From Macrosoma leucophasiata (lineage: Eukaryota; Arthropoda; Insecta; Lepidoptera; Hedylidae): DNA of 64,000 bases. This document shows positions 32,240 through 43,250 of this stretch, one piece after another. Positions within the stretch are counted from its first letter, which is position 1. Each line of letters starts with the position of its first letter. Position numbers and translations under genes: made by a program. The stretch lies in the NCBI GenBank assembly GCA_036365455.1, contig JAWQUS010000032.1, positions 19,166,001-19,230,000 of the forward strand, written 5' to 3'. The notes below the pieces were generated by a model, which worked only from the letters and a program-made list of their open reading frames with translations, did not search any database and had not been told where the DNA came from.

Positions 32240-32330
32240 CGCCCGCTCCCCGCCCGCTCCCCGCCCGCTCCCCGCCCGCACCCCGCCCGCTCCCCGCCCC
32301 GCGACCCCGCCCGCTCCCCGCCCCGCGCGC
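32240..32330. repeat. GC-rich tandem repeat, 11-bp unit (CGCCCGCTCCC)n
   Basis: Five consecutive units from 32240, one with T to A. Two more are interrupted by CGCCCCGCGACC, and the array ends CGCCCCGCGCGCG. It is strongly strand-asymmetric in C versus G. Confidence 0.9.
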
Positions 32331-33029
32331 GTTTTTATTCGGGTTACCACCAACCGATGACTAGCAAAAGCTGCACCGCCCCTAATCACATATCTTGTGT
32401 CTCTTTGTAACGCGTTAAGCCGAGAACCTTCAAAATTTGTGTAAATTTGATTAGGTTGAGAGCCCTTTGCGCTTGCCTAGATTCGTCTCGAGAGACGCCC
32501 AATCTGATGATTTAAGTCTTACCCTATGCCCAGGTTTGGTTAGACACAGGGATCTCTCTTAGGTACTTATTTAAATATTTAAGCTGAGAACCATTTCAGC
32601 TCGCCACTAGCCCTGTGTAGACTCAAAATTAGCTATCTAACTATATCCCAAAACAAAAAAAAACTATAAAAATATAATTTTTCTAAAGCAGACAGCAGGG
32701 AGGTATCCATCAGATACGGCTAGATATTTATGTTCAAGTTATGTATTTTTTAAAGACATAAACCTAAAAGTCAGTCTGAAACTCACTCTGAGTTTCAGAC
32801 GGAAATTACGAGTATGAATTGGAATAATGGGATCACGAGATCCACTGTCGGTTACTATAGGCTGTATAGGTACTGTTGGTAACAAGTGCAGTTTAAAAAA
32901 GTTCCAGTATCATTCTCAACTATGTGGACTGTTACATGCAAATGTGAATTGTGTAAATGAAGTACGAAATATCATGTTCACGCCTTTATCTTGTATGGGC
33001 AGAACACTAATTGTGAGCGTGTTTTGCAA

Positions 33030-33105
33030 AAATCCTCCCCCCCCGACCTGGCAGACAGGCAGACAGAGCTAGGTCGGAATGGGGTGGGTAGGGGGGGGGG
33101 GTCAT
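33030..33105. repeat. Poly-C / poly-G inverted tract
   Basis: TCCTCCCCCCCCGACCTGG, a (GGCAGACA)n spacer, then CTAGGTCGGAATGGGGTGGG and a run of ten G. The C-rich and G-rich arms could pair or form G-quadruplex structures. Confidence 0.7.
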
Positions 33106-33109
33106 CACA

Positions 33110-34110
33110 TATTACACAACTGGACAACTGGACATTACTACAATGTGTAATCGAGCAAACCTTTCAATGAAAGATGATTTTAGTTGGCATTGAACATCCT
33201 TATCTGAATATAAGTTATTAATTACTAAGTTATCTTAGCAAACATTTAAAATTTCATATTTGTGTTTATATTTAAAATAAATACTGATAATCCCGTAAAT
33301 TTATCTTTATATCACTTTAACAGCTTTATAAAAGCAATTGCGGATTGTTATTGAATAATTATATATAATCCCAACAACTTATTTTTTTCTCGAATAATGA
33401 CACAAAAACAGAAAAACTACTCACGCGCACATTCACACACAGCGGCGGAACAACGCGTTATTTTTTTTTAAACTTAATATACGTTCGTAATTAGCCGTGT
33501 TGTCGTTTATCGAATCATTTTAAAAGGCCACTTACACAAGCTCTAGTAATTGGTTGTTCGTGAGAACATTTTGAGAGAAATATCAATAACGCAGGCACGT
33601 ATGAACTGTAAAGACACTGCTCAGTCTCAGCCGCCTACAGCTTACCTAATGAGTCGGAATTAAAAAGTGATTACCTTGAAAAATCATATTTTAAGACTGC
33701 TCAGTAATAGTGTACTTATGAGAAAAATAATAATATGCAAATTTACGTAACACGTAGACTACGGGAGGCTGTGAAGTATGTATCTCGTTGAAATCTTTTC
33801 TATCCCCACAAATAGTTATCGCTTTCCACTTGAAAATAATCATTATACATTTATTCGGTTCAAAGAATTGATCTGCTATCTTGCTTTGTAACCGTAAAAA
33901 AGCAAGTGACGTCACCAGATCGAGAGAGAGTCGATAAACACTAACTAAGCTATTCTAAGCTAGCTTAACCTTAATGATTAATAATATTATGTAGTGAAGA
34001 AGCCGATTGGCGTCATATTGAAGTAAGTGCTGAGTAGACAACCTCATCGCATTACCGTTTCCCTCTCCTTCGTTCCCGTAATTTTCTTTTTGTACTTTTT
34101 TTTTAGTTTT
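33110..34110. other. AT-rich non-coding stretch
   Basis: Nothing recognised. Confidence 0.4.
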
Positions 34111-34114
34111 TCGT

Positions 34115-34928
34115 TACTAACTATATATAAAAATGAAATGACGTCTTTATCTCACTAACACCCAAGAACGACTCGGCGGATTGGACTTATTTCAGTTTTG
34201 AAAATATTCAAATATAGAGGTAAGGAAGATTTGAAGGTGAAAAAATATGAAAAAAGTGTAAACAATAGCATGTATGTATCTTCACGCCAGGTCCCTAATG
34301 GGGTAGGCAGAGAGTGTAGAGCGCCAGATATCCCGGTCCTGACAAACCTCTCGTGCCTCCTCTACCTTCATCATTCTCTTCATACATGCACGCCGATTCC
34401 TAAGACTTTTGACACCACCTATGACCACTGACCTATTTTCTATGCAAAAATAGCATAGAAAACAATTTCATATTCCCATACAAATAATTCATACATGTCA
34501 ATAAGTTCACCGGGTCACCTGATGACATGTGTCATCAAGCATAATATTGTAATCAATATAACGACATGTGTTGTATCATTACGAGTATTATTACGCTACG
34601 AAGACGTTAAACGGGAAGCGATGCAAAACCGGTGCGCGGCGGTCTATTGCCGTGCGGTGTTCCACACAAATTGGTGAGTTGGTGAAATTCGACAATGAAT
34701 TTCCTACGTTATTATAAATTTTTATATTTATAAAATTGGATCATTATCAAAATTGGAGGTTCAGCAGTTTTGGAAATAAAGGGAGAAATTGTATAATTTT
34801 CTCATATTTTCTTGAAAATAGTAAAAACTATAATTGCATTTCCCCATACAAAATGTTCATATAAATATTTTAAATCTTTAACGTATTATTGAATCGTAAG
34901 GCGGTACGTAGTTCGCCGGGTTAGCTAG
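34115..34928 (+). mobile_element. Helitron-like element with nested LINE scrap
   Basis: The left side has ACTATATATAAAAATGAAAT and a segment with ACGACTCGGCGGATTGGACT. The right end AAGGCGGTACGTAGTTCGCC then GGGTTAGCTAG has a terminal hairpin-like GGCG...CGCC and ends CTAG before T, the pattern of Helitron 3' termini. An RTE-like LINE end sits inside (34266-34425). No Rep/helicase coding is present, so it would be non-autonomous. Confidence 0.5.
34266..34425 (-). pseudogene. RTE-like LINE 3' end
   Basis: Reads GGVKSLRNRRACMKRMMKVE, then REVCQDRDIWRSTLSAYPIR and DLA-stop, with the tail GGCGTGAAGATACATAC. It matches 28965-29295 closely. It is one of four pieces of this LINE in the window and its reading frame is the best preserved over this short block. 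Confidence 0.8.
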
Positions 34929-34929
34929 T

Positions 34930-35995
34930 CATCACTGCAGCAGAAAGCTTTTCCTAAAGACTCCCAACAAGAGTGTTGTGCGTTATTAGGGAAGAATATT
35001 CCATAATGCGCGGCGGCGCTAGTTCGTCACGTCCGACGTCTTCAGTTCGCTTAGCTTGTACCTTATACATTTTATTTAAATGTTATGGCCTAAGATACAT
35101 ATTTAAGAAGTCTTTAGTGGGGGCGATCGAGGGCATGAGCTTAGAGCTGATTTAATTTCTTAAGGTAAACAGAAAATCAAACATTTAAATTTCGTTTGTA
35201 ATATGATATTCTATGTTTATATTTATCATATATCAAATTAAATATTCGATCACAATATGCGGCCTTCGCTATCAGTCGTGATGTCAAACAACTCGTTTAG
35301 TTTTATCCTGATTGAATGCTCGCCTCAGTCTCGCATCTCGCATCCTTCGCAATTATCCATCATCGAGACAAGCCATTCCGCTGATTGGCCGCCATTATAA
35401 TTATACACATATCTGTTTTTAATTTTAGATTGTTATCAGGATTTGGTTTTTCTATAATATATTTTACGTCGAACATTCAAACATTTTGTGAGAAATATAA
35501 TTCGGATATAATCGCTCTCGCTACCGCCTATTTACCTCAGTGGTAGACGGATAATAAAATGTAAGGGAAAATAAATTAAATCTTTTATAAATAATAAACT
35601 CATACTAATATTGTATATACATTTTGAAAAGTCCCTTAAAATCAGTATAGGTGATAATATTTCACTAAATGTCCTCACATATGTGCTAAGCAGCTAAAAA
35701 TCTCATGAAAATGAAAAATTACGTATCTTTACGCTTCGCTGAGTTTCCGTCTCGAAAATTGGAAATCACGGATTTCAAGTGAACACCAACCAGCTATTGC
35801 TACTAAGACACCGAGTGTTGCTACCAAATAACTACCTATTAATTTGGAAGCTATCGATATAAATGCAGTAATTTAGGTACATGGGTCACACTGAGGTTCG
35901 GTGGCACCAAAATAAATGTTAAAGTTATTGTTAATGTAAAATGTTAGAGTTTTTTTTAACAATTAGAATTTAACAAATATTTTAGTAACAACCGA
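34930..35995. other. AT-rich non-coding stretch
   Basis: Nothing recognised. Short frames at 34973-35155 have no motif. Confidence 0.4.
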
Positions 35996-36000
35996 ACCTA

Positions 36001-36110
36001 GCTCCCTAACGGGGTGGGCAGAGAGCATGCGGCGGCAAATGTTCCAGTTCTCGCACACACCTCGTTCCTCTTCTACATTAATCAACTTGACGCAGCAATT
36101 TATAATCATC
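36001..36110 (-). pseudogene. RTE-like LINE C-terminal fragment
   Basis: Reads LINVEEERGVCENWNICRRM then LSAHPVREL. This aligns with MMKVDEVREECQNRDISRST...LSAYPVRDLA at 28978. Older and more diverged than the other pieces. Confidence 0.6.
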
Positions 36111-36114
36111 AGTA

Positions 36115-36765
36115 ACCATTAGATTAGAAAAAACAACGAGAAGCGTAGACTTAGATAACGGACATATGGAATGTGTGTGAAGAGTTGTGAATTTGTGAAT
36201 GAGTGTCGGCGGGTGATGGGCGGCGCGCGGGGGCCCGCGGGCGTACTCGCACGAGTCGCACGTCCGGCTTCTCTCTTCGACAAACATTCCATCATCGCGT
36301 GACGCAACCGTGTGTCGTGGTGATAGTACACTTTTTAATTCGACGGCTAATCTCGAGATAGCCTTATCGTCACCCTCAGGGCTTCTCAAACTTTAACCAC
36401 GCTAAGGTTTCTAGATGACTGCGAACCCCAAAAGCCCTGGCCCCAAGCCTCCCTATACAACAATAAATTAGGGTATCAAATACCGTAATAAATAAATAGT
36501 TTTTAATATTCATGTAATCGGCGGGCTTGCTTGTTGCAGCAGATTAATTAAGGAAATTAGATTTTATGTTGATGTATGTATGTAATAAAAAAAGGGTGTA
36601 ACCGCAATAAATAAAATATTTTAGTATGAATGTGATCTGATGGGCTTTATTAAGTATTTATAAAAATTTTTTGGGTTTAATAAATCATCTGCTGCTTGAC
36701 CGAGTAATTGAATCGCTAACGCGCTCGTTAACTGACGCCTTTAATTATTTTGTCCTTTCGTGCCA
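36115..36765. other. Non-coding stretch
   Basis: GC-rich at 36205-36260 (GGCGCGCGGGGGCCCGCGGG). The overlapping minus-strand frames at 36078-36389 show no domain. Confidence 0.35.
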
Positions 36766-36768
36766 ACG

Positions 36769-37133
36769 GCAACGTTTAACTGCCTCGGTAGCCTAGTGGT
36801 AGCAGGCCACTACTACTACGCTGAGGTCCTGGGTTCGATTCCCAAGAAGGGGGTTATCAGAGAAAATGGTGTAAAGGCCTTTATCTCTGGTTCTGTTGGG
36901 ATTTTTTCATTTTCTGGAAATTTCCCAGTACCTCGAAGTTTGGTAATGTGCCCGGAGATGTCAACAGGCTCGCCACCTGTTACATGGGCCAAAACGTAAT
37001 CGGCGAATCGTGGGTATTTGCATGTATCACAGTAGCTAATGTATCTATCTACTCTGCATGTATGCTTGAATGCATGCATTTAACTCTGCCTACCCGTTCG
37101 GGGATTACAGGCGTGAAGTTACGTACGTACGTT
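36769..37133 (+). mobile_element. tRNA-SINE B, full-length reference copy
   Basis: tRNA-like head: ACTGCCTCGGTAGCCTAGTG with an A box, then GCCACTACTACTACGCTGAG and B box GGTTCGATTCC (about 36832-36842). The body, about 230 bp, includes TTTGGTAATGTGCCCGGAGA, ACCTGTTACATGGGCC and CGGCGAATCGTGGG. The 3' end is CTCTGCCTACCCGTTCGGGG, ATTACAGGCGTGAAGTTAC and a (GTAC)n tail. That 3' end resembles the end of the RTE-like LINE at 28965. Other copies lie at 6511, 10590, 12970, 52425 and 56020. Confidence 0.85.
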
Positions 37134-37139
37134 TTTATC

Positions 37140-37760
37140 TGTATCCAAGCGATAGCGATATGCAGGTTATCACTATCGCTTAAATACCGCCTACTAGAGC
37201 GATGCCGACAGATCAGATTATCGCTATTGCTAACCTAACCGACACGAAATGACAAGAAAGATCAAAGTCGTCATTAACATCGCTAGCAAGAAATATGAAA
37301 GAAATAATTCAACAGTAATGGTAATAGTGAAAGGTACAGTCAAGTGAACATTCGCGTACATTATTGTAGAGATGCGAGGGCAAACCTACAATCATGACAT
37401 GTAGTGTGGGTGAGGGCGTGTCCTTGTAGTTGTAGGTATGTGAGAGTCACAAGTTTTCTGTTTGTGAAGATGGCAGCGACAGCGACTCATGCGCAATACT
37501 GAGATGAAAAGGTTTTATTTGAATGGTCACAAAATAATATTTTTAAAACAGCGGAACAAAAATTGGTTATCCTTACGTTAGCAGATGTACTTAACACTAA
37601 ACTTCAATTTTAAATTTTTATTTCTGGAGAGTTATAAATATTTTAAATACCAGGAAATATTCCTGAGGTGTTAATATTTCAAACCTGTTTTACCTTACAT
37701 TTTTTTTTTCATTTTTCCTGTAGAGATCTTGCCTTGATCCTCTTGACTTTGGGTTTTTGT
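37140..37760. other. Non-coding stretch
   Basis: Nothing recognised except short inverted words around GCGATAGCGATA / TATCGCTATTGC near 37148-37225. Confidence 0.4.
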
Positions 37761-37763
37761 GTT

Positions 37764-37914
37764 TGTCTATACTTACCCCCTTATTCATAAACGTACATTA
37801 GATACGTTTGAGCTATACAATGCTTTGTCTTTGTCAATTGCATTGTCAAATGTGCAGGATAGAAAAAGACAAAGACGAGATTGGCGACACTTTAGAAGGG
37901 GGTAAGACTATAGA
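37764..37914. mobile_element. MITE-like element, ~20-bp terminal inverted repeats
   Basis: The left end is GTCTATACTTACCCCCTT. The right end in reverse complement is GTCTATAGTCTTACCCCCTT. The 150-bp element is non-coding and includes TTCATAAACGTACATTAGAT. Confidence 0.65.
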
Positions 37915-38395
37915 CTTACCATACATCTAAAATTTGTTTGCCATTTCCATTACTAAAGAATTCACCACAAGTTTCCTAATAAGGATTGACTAAAACTTTT
38001 GCATCGATACAAAATTAAGTAATACCTACAGTCAAGTAGCTACTTAATAACAAAACGTGTGCATGTCTGTTTAGAATCATTATAAGCTCCTACAGGCGGG
38101 TGCAGAGTGCAGCTGCTGCTGCGATCTCCTTCGCGGAACTGGTGCTCGTGATGTAGAATATATTATCCGGAGCTACTCCATGGCCGTCATCGTCATCACG
38201 TTGGTTACTGGCTGAGTTACAAAATACGTATGTGATTATCGTGTCTCAGGTCGTGTCTTATTTGTTGTCTGTTTGATCATACGAAATACAAAGGTATGTT
38301 TTGTGTTTTCCAAAGCATATAAGTAAAGTATGACGTAACACATACATATTAGAATTAGAAACGAATGTTTCATACCCACTGAATGTTCAAATCAA
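37915..38395. other. Non-coding stretch
   Basis: Nothing recognised. Confidence 0.4.
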
Positions 38396-38398
38396 TTA

Positions 38399-38455
38399 TC
38401 CTGCCTACCCCGTTAGGGACCTGGCGTGAAGATACCTACATAGATACATAAGAGT
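38399..38455 (+). mobile_element. RTE-like LINE 3' terminus
   Basis: CCTGCCTACCCCGTTAGGGA then CCTGGCGTGAAGATACCTAC. Identical in pattern to the LINE ends at 28965 and 34266, on the opposite strand. Confidence 0.7.
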
Positions 38456-38467
38456 TTTGTAAAATAC

Positions 38468-38692
38468 GCTTACACTCAGCCCCACAGTCGGTGTAAACCT
38501 GTGTCGTGGGTGCAGTTTTACACATACCTACAACACATACGCAAACACCCAGACCGGAAATAAAAATCTCTAGGCCATACAAATATTAGTCCCGGTGCGG
38601 GGATCGAACCCGCGACCCTTTGAATCAAACGGTCATTTGTTTTTTTCTGTTCTGTGGTCATCACACACCGCAGGACCGGGTCGTCAGATACC
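38468..38692 (-). mobile_element. tRNA-SINE A, copy 2
   Basis: On the minus strand it has a B box (GGTTCGATCCCCGCACCGGG), GACCGTTTGATTCAAAGGGT, and the tail GTGTAAGCGTATTTTAC. At the head the GATGACC word appears twice, separated by about 20 bp rich in A/T on + (TTTTTTTCTGTTCTG), so the head was partly duplicated or rearranged. Confidence 0.8.
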
Positions 38693-38763
38693 TAGTACCT
38701 AAGAGCTAAAATGTTGCGAATTGTTTAGATTCTAAACAATGTAGGTACTGTATACTGTATATA

Positions 38764-39074
38764 TTTTTTACTTAATGGAAATGGCAAGCAAGCGTGCAGT
38801 TCAAATTGATGCTCAGTGATGACTGCAGCCTTTAGATACCTACACAAAGTCCAAGGTCAAAATGCAGATGCGTTACCACTTCTGAGGCCTAAGGTGTTAT
38901 GCCTCTGTACCGGATATAACAGGGCCGTTCATTACAACCTGACCGGAATATGATAGTGCTGAACACTACCATTTAGCAGCAAGTACCTATACCGTTTAGG
39001 TAATGCGACGGTGCCTACGCCCGAGAGCTCCGTTACTGGAGCTCTCGGGCGTAGGCACCGTCCCCGTCACCACT
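38764..39074 (-). repeat. R285, full length, with extended palindrome
   Basis: TTTTTACTTAATGGAAATGG, AAAGTCCAAGGTCAAAATGC, AACAGGGCCGTTCATTACAA. Near its end the normal hairpin GAGCTCC...GGAGCTC has become a 24-bp perfect inverted repeat (39008-39061), after which CCGTCACCACT resumes. Confidence 0.85.
39008..39061. repeat. Perfect 24-bp inverted repeat, 6-nt loop
   Basis: Arms 39008-39031 (ACGGTGCCTACGCCCGAGAG + CTCC) and 39038-39061 around GTTACT. Other R285 copies have only the inner 7 bp paired (GAGCTCC / GGAGCTC) and continue with TACCACCAGT. Confidence 0.9.
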
Positions 39075-39079
39075 AAAAT

Positions 39080-39900
39080 ATGGTAAAAGGTAAAAAAAAT
39101 ACAAGTGTACGGAATATTTTCCTTCTGGTAAAAACTGAAAATCTACGACATGTTAGGTATTTATTTTTGTATCCATTTGTTATTTAGTTGTTTTTCTCAT
39201 AAATATAACCAAATTAGACTCGGATATTATATGCGGTGCATTCATTTCTCGAAGGAACAACATTCAACATGCGAGATGCGAGCCGCGAGCCGCGAGCCAT
39301 CAATCTCCCGACCGACGAAATACGTGCATATCTTATATGTACCTACTACATTATGTATGTACGAGTATGTATGTATAACATTTCCGGAAGCATACTGGTT
39401 TGTCGGCAGATTGTGTAACTTGTTTATTTGAATTTTCTTGATCGCTGCGTGTTTTATGTAGTTAACGAAAATCTTTTGATGACTGATTATAAAATAAACT
39501 TTAGCAGCCATATTGTTTTTGAAAGAAAAACATGTAACCAATCACTAACGTTAATAGCACTTAGGTATAATTAAATTAAAGAAATAAGTCTCCACTTACT
39601 TTAAAGTCACGGAATGTGGACAAACCAAGGAAATTAGCATTTATTGGACAATATATTGTACCTACTCGTCGACACAACCTGGACAACAGTCCGTTAATTT
39701 GACATTTGGACGTCTGTCTCCAGTTTATCAGAACCTTAGAAGATGGACTAAAATGAGAACCAATGAAACCAAAACAAACAATAGGTACCTACCTACCTAC
39801 TGACATGAAATTACACACGTATAACTTTTGTATTCTCTAGATTATAGAAGATACTTCAATAGGCAGTGCATATTCGTTTTATACTCATATTAACGACATT
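39080..39900. other. AT-rich non-coding stretch
   Basis: No gene. A (GCGAGCC)n-like short tandem is at 39276-39298. Confidence 0.4.
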
Positions 39901-39903
39901 TAT

Positions 39904-40168
39904 ACTGGTGGTAGAGTTGCAGTGTAGGAGCTCGAGGCCGTCGGCACCTATTGTATCTGCCGTTAAATGGTATTGTCCAGCACTGTCATGTTCCGGTTAG
40001 ATGGTAATGTATGGCCCCGTAATAACTGTCACAGAGACATAACAATTGAGTCTCAGGGACGGCAACGCATGCATTTTGGCCTATGATATTTGTGGGTGTT
40101 TATAAGCTGCAGTCATCACTTAACATCAATGTGATGCGTGTTTGCCACCACTATTAAGTTAAAAAAAT
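39904..40168 (+). repeat. R285, near full length (older subfamily)
   Basis: ACTGGTGGTAGAGTTGCAGT, TCTGCCGTTAAATGG, ATGGCCCCGTAATAACTGTC, and the tail TTAAGTTAAAAAAAT. Confidence 0.85.
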
Positions 40169-40169
40169 A

Positions 40170-40950
40170 ACGTAAAAACTTTTGGCGTATTCTTCTTTTA
40201 CTTTTAATTAAAATGTAATAATTACAGCAATAACAACGAGCGGATTACAATAAGCGGCGACTATATGGTGTTCCGTTTCATTTGATCAACGCGCTAAATG
40301 ATCAACACGATCAACAATAGCGGAGAATTCTTGCCACAGTATACAAAATCGGTCAAGGGAGTTTCGCGACTCACGGTCATGGTCATGGGTTCCTTACCTA
40401 CTTGAGGTGAACGTCATACATACTAGAGGATTGTTTTATGACTTCAGATATATTTATTTCACCACTCAATCTATACATCTATTCTGTACTGTACATACAA
40501 ATATATAGAAATGGAAAGTCTGTAATATAAAAATAACACCTTTTTACAAAATGCATATATGTATGTAGGTATACACAAATCGATGTATTAGAAGCTTGGT
40601 CGTCTACAAATTAATTTCAATACTTAATCCATTGGGCACGTAATCACGCTCGTATACTTCGAAGGGGTAGGCAGAGGTGAATGATTGTATGCATGCAAGC
40701 ATACATGCAAACATTCACCTTTACGTTTTGGTACAGATAACGAGAGGGTGAGCCTGTTAATACTGGGACCACTGCTAGCTAACAAAACTGGGATTAGGAG
40801 ACTTCTGTGAAATACTACATACCTGGCAATACTGAGGCAGTGAGGTGTCCGTTCGGAAGAGCTCGTAAATATAGTCATAAAATATCAATTGTTAACGATC
40901 CATATTTTGATTCAAGAAATTGTGTGTGAAGCGAAGTGAAATTGTTTGCG
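40170..40950. other. Non-coding stretch with a tRNA-SINE B scrap
   Basis: 40655-40715 (CTTCGAAGGGGTAGGCAGAG then GCATGCAAGCATACATGC) matches the 3' part of tRNA-SINE B in reverse. The rest is not recognised. Confidence 0.45.
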
Positions 40951-40954
40951 GTTT

Positions 40955-41065
40955 ACGTGCGGGGTACGGTGCGGGGTACGGTGCGGGGGGTCTCTAAAAA
41001 GATACAGATGGAGAGCCTGCGACCGTCGTGTGTCGGGCGGCGGCGCGGGGGGAGAGGGGGTTCGT
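40955..41065. other. GC-rich patch with (GTGCGGGGTACG)n
   Basis: GTGCGGGGTACG appears three times in tandem, the last extended to GTGCGGGGGG. GGGCGGCGGCGCGGGG and AGAGGGGG follow. The 97-codon frame starting at 41028 is unrecognised. Confidence 0.5.
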
Positions 41066-41387
41066 GGGTTGCGAAATCAATTCTTATAATTCTTATTCGA
41101 TTGATGAGCCAATAGAAATATGTATATTAGTGACGCATCACGAAACTGATGAGCTGATGGATCGTGCTTCACTCATTATTGTAACACGTCCCGAGTATCG
41201 TGGTGATGACGATGATATTAATAATCGTTATATACCTATTAATTTTTTATTGATTTTTTTTAAGAATCTGAAGGAAGATAAAACGTTTGGTAACTTAAAT
41301 CGTATACTCAGGCTAATTTAAAACTCAGGAAGTGTTATACTCTGTACCTACTACTTACGGAGAGTTATTATTAATGTTATATTGGTT

Positions 41388-41520
41388 ACTAGCTGCTGCC
41401 CGCGACGACGTCTGCGGAAGCCTCTACAGCACCAAACACACCTATGATGCCGGTGTCGCTTTAGCATTATTAGTAAACTACTTTTAAAGTAGTATTAAAT
41501 TAAAAGTTTAAGATTTTTTT
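41388..41520 (-). mobile_element. Helitron-like 3' end (fragment)
   Basis: ACTAGCTGCTGCCCGCGACG is the reverse complement of a ...CGCGGGCAGCAGCTAGT terminus, which resembles Helitron 3' ends (CTAG before T). The remainder is short and AT-rich. Confidence 0.4.
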
Positions 41521-41524
41521 GAGA

Positions 41525-42285
41525 GCGAAGCAAGTGAAGAGTGTCATATGGGAATTTACTGATTTCAGTCATAGGATGTGACTGAAGGAAATAGAGAAAA
41601 TAATGCAGGAGTATATTCCCTGACACAAAAGAGTAAAAAAACGTACAAAGGTATCACACCTTACAACACTTTCCTATAAACTACGATGGTAGTTATGCTG
41701 CCGGGAGCCAAAATGTAAAGGGAGTCAGGACTGGTGACGCGGGAGCAAGCGACGCGACGTACAGTTGCCCCCGTTGCCCGTGTGTGAGAAGCAACTCGTT
41801 AGTTATAAAGTGATTATTACTACATCCACCATCTGCACTGAGAGGAATATGAATACTGCCTGATATTACATTACCACGACTAGTTTTTGTTGGCGTTAAA
41901 TTAAATTATGCTACACTTAACTACACTATGATACCATCCCTAAACTACTTATTCTACACTCCTACCCTACACTAGGTACCCCACCCTACAGTACCTTACC
42001 CCACCTAACAAAGGCCGTATCTTGGCAAATAGTATGTAGTATGCTAACTCTGCTAAGTGAATGACTATGATTATGACGCACAGATTTTTCATTTTCTTCT
42101 ATGAAGAAATTGAAAAATTTGATGATTCACGTATCGGTTAAATATTATTATTAAATTGGTATTTATTAATACCTATTGGATTATTATTATAAGTCATTCT
42201 CTCTAGGTAGCTTATAACCCGACAATGCAAAAGTGTCCTTGTAGACCAATTTGAAATAAATGATTTGAATTTTGAATTTTTGAAT
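41525..42285. other. Non-coding stretch
   Basis: Nothing recognised. Confidence 0.4.
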
Positions 42286-42289
42286 TTCA

Positions 42290-42420
42290 AGTCCAAACTA
42301 CTGAACCGATTTTAATGAAATCTGGTACAGAGATAGAGCTGACTTTGAGAAAGAACATAGGCTACTTAGTAATTTATAAAACGACATGCACGCGGGCGAA
42401 GCCGCGGGCAACAGCAAGTG
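42290..42420 (+). mobile_element. Helitron-like 3' end (fragment)
   Basis: CAAACTACTGAACCGATTTT, AGAACATAGGCTACTTAG, then the hairpin-like CGCGGGCGAAGCCGCGGGCA and ACAGCAAGT. The final CTAG appears as CAAG, so the terminus has mutated. Confidence 0.45.
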
Positions 42421-42424
42421 TATA

Positions 42425-43035
42425 TAAATTGTAGTTTACTTGAAGTTGTTCTACATGACTAGTTGACCACAAGACATAGAGTAACATTACCATGGATTGG
42501 AGACACACATGTATGTGGTCCGATTTCGTGCAGCAGTCGTCGTCGCGGCTGCGGCTGACGCTTGCCGGGCAATGACTCCCGGTGACCGGTGACCGGTGAC
42601 TGGTGACCGGTGACGGCGAATGGTCCGTCACCGTCACCGTCCCGTCACCCGCTTGTGACCGTGTCACTTCGTGATTGACGATCTGTTACTTTTGATCATT
42701 ATGTACTGGTTACGTAATGTATTGTTCTGTTTACATTTATCGATGTCACTGCATAGTTTGGATTGTAATCTGCAAAGTGTAACGAAAATATGATTGATAT
42801 TAAATACCTTCTTTTGAAATCATACTTGTATTAGTTATGACGAACCATACTATAATATTTATGAATTTTCGAAGCACGTGAATACGGTATTTAAACTGTG
42901 TTTATTAAAAAAACGAATCATAACGAAAGACAATTTTATTGGAAAAAAAAAACACGTGTTGTATCACGTTTATCCGATGTTATCAATATCGCTCACTATT
43001 CACTACACCAGTATCACTACCCCTATTTTCTCTGT
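42425..43035. other. Non-coding stretch with (GGTGACC)n tract
   Basis: 42579-42650 has GTGACCGGTGACCGGTGACT repeats followed by the inverse CCGTCACCGTCACCGTCCCG. Nothing else recognised. Confidence 0.45.
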
Positions 43036-43039
43036 CTGT

Positions 43040-43250
43040 CTTTCTAATTAGCGCAAATCTCGAAAAGTTGTAAACGGATTTTGTTCCCGTTTAAAGTTTG
43101 GAAAGAGGGTTTTCTGAGGAAGGTTTTTAACTATAATTTATCAATATCGTACTTATATTTACCGAGATATCACGGTTTTTGTCAAAGAAGTCGGGCGCGG
43201 CTACACAATATTATAAATGCTAGCCGTGCGAAGCCGAGGCGGGTCATTAG
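43040..43250 (+). mobile_element. Helitron-like 3' end (second type)
   Basis: CGAAAAGTTGTAAACGGATT, then GCCGTGCGAAGCCGAGGCGG + GTCATTAG. The GCCG...CGGC hairpin just before a C(A/T)TTAG end is the shared feature. Confidence 0.4.

Noticed and set aside
41028..41321. 97-codon plus-strand frame
   Set aside because: Starts in a GC-rich tandem and continues in AT-rich DNA; no motif or splice support.
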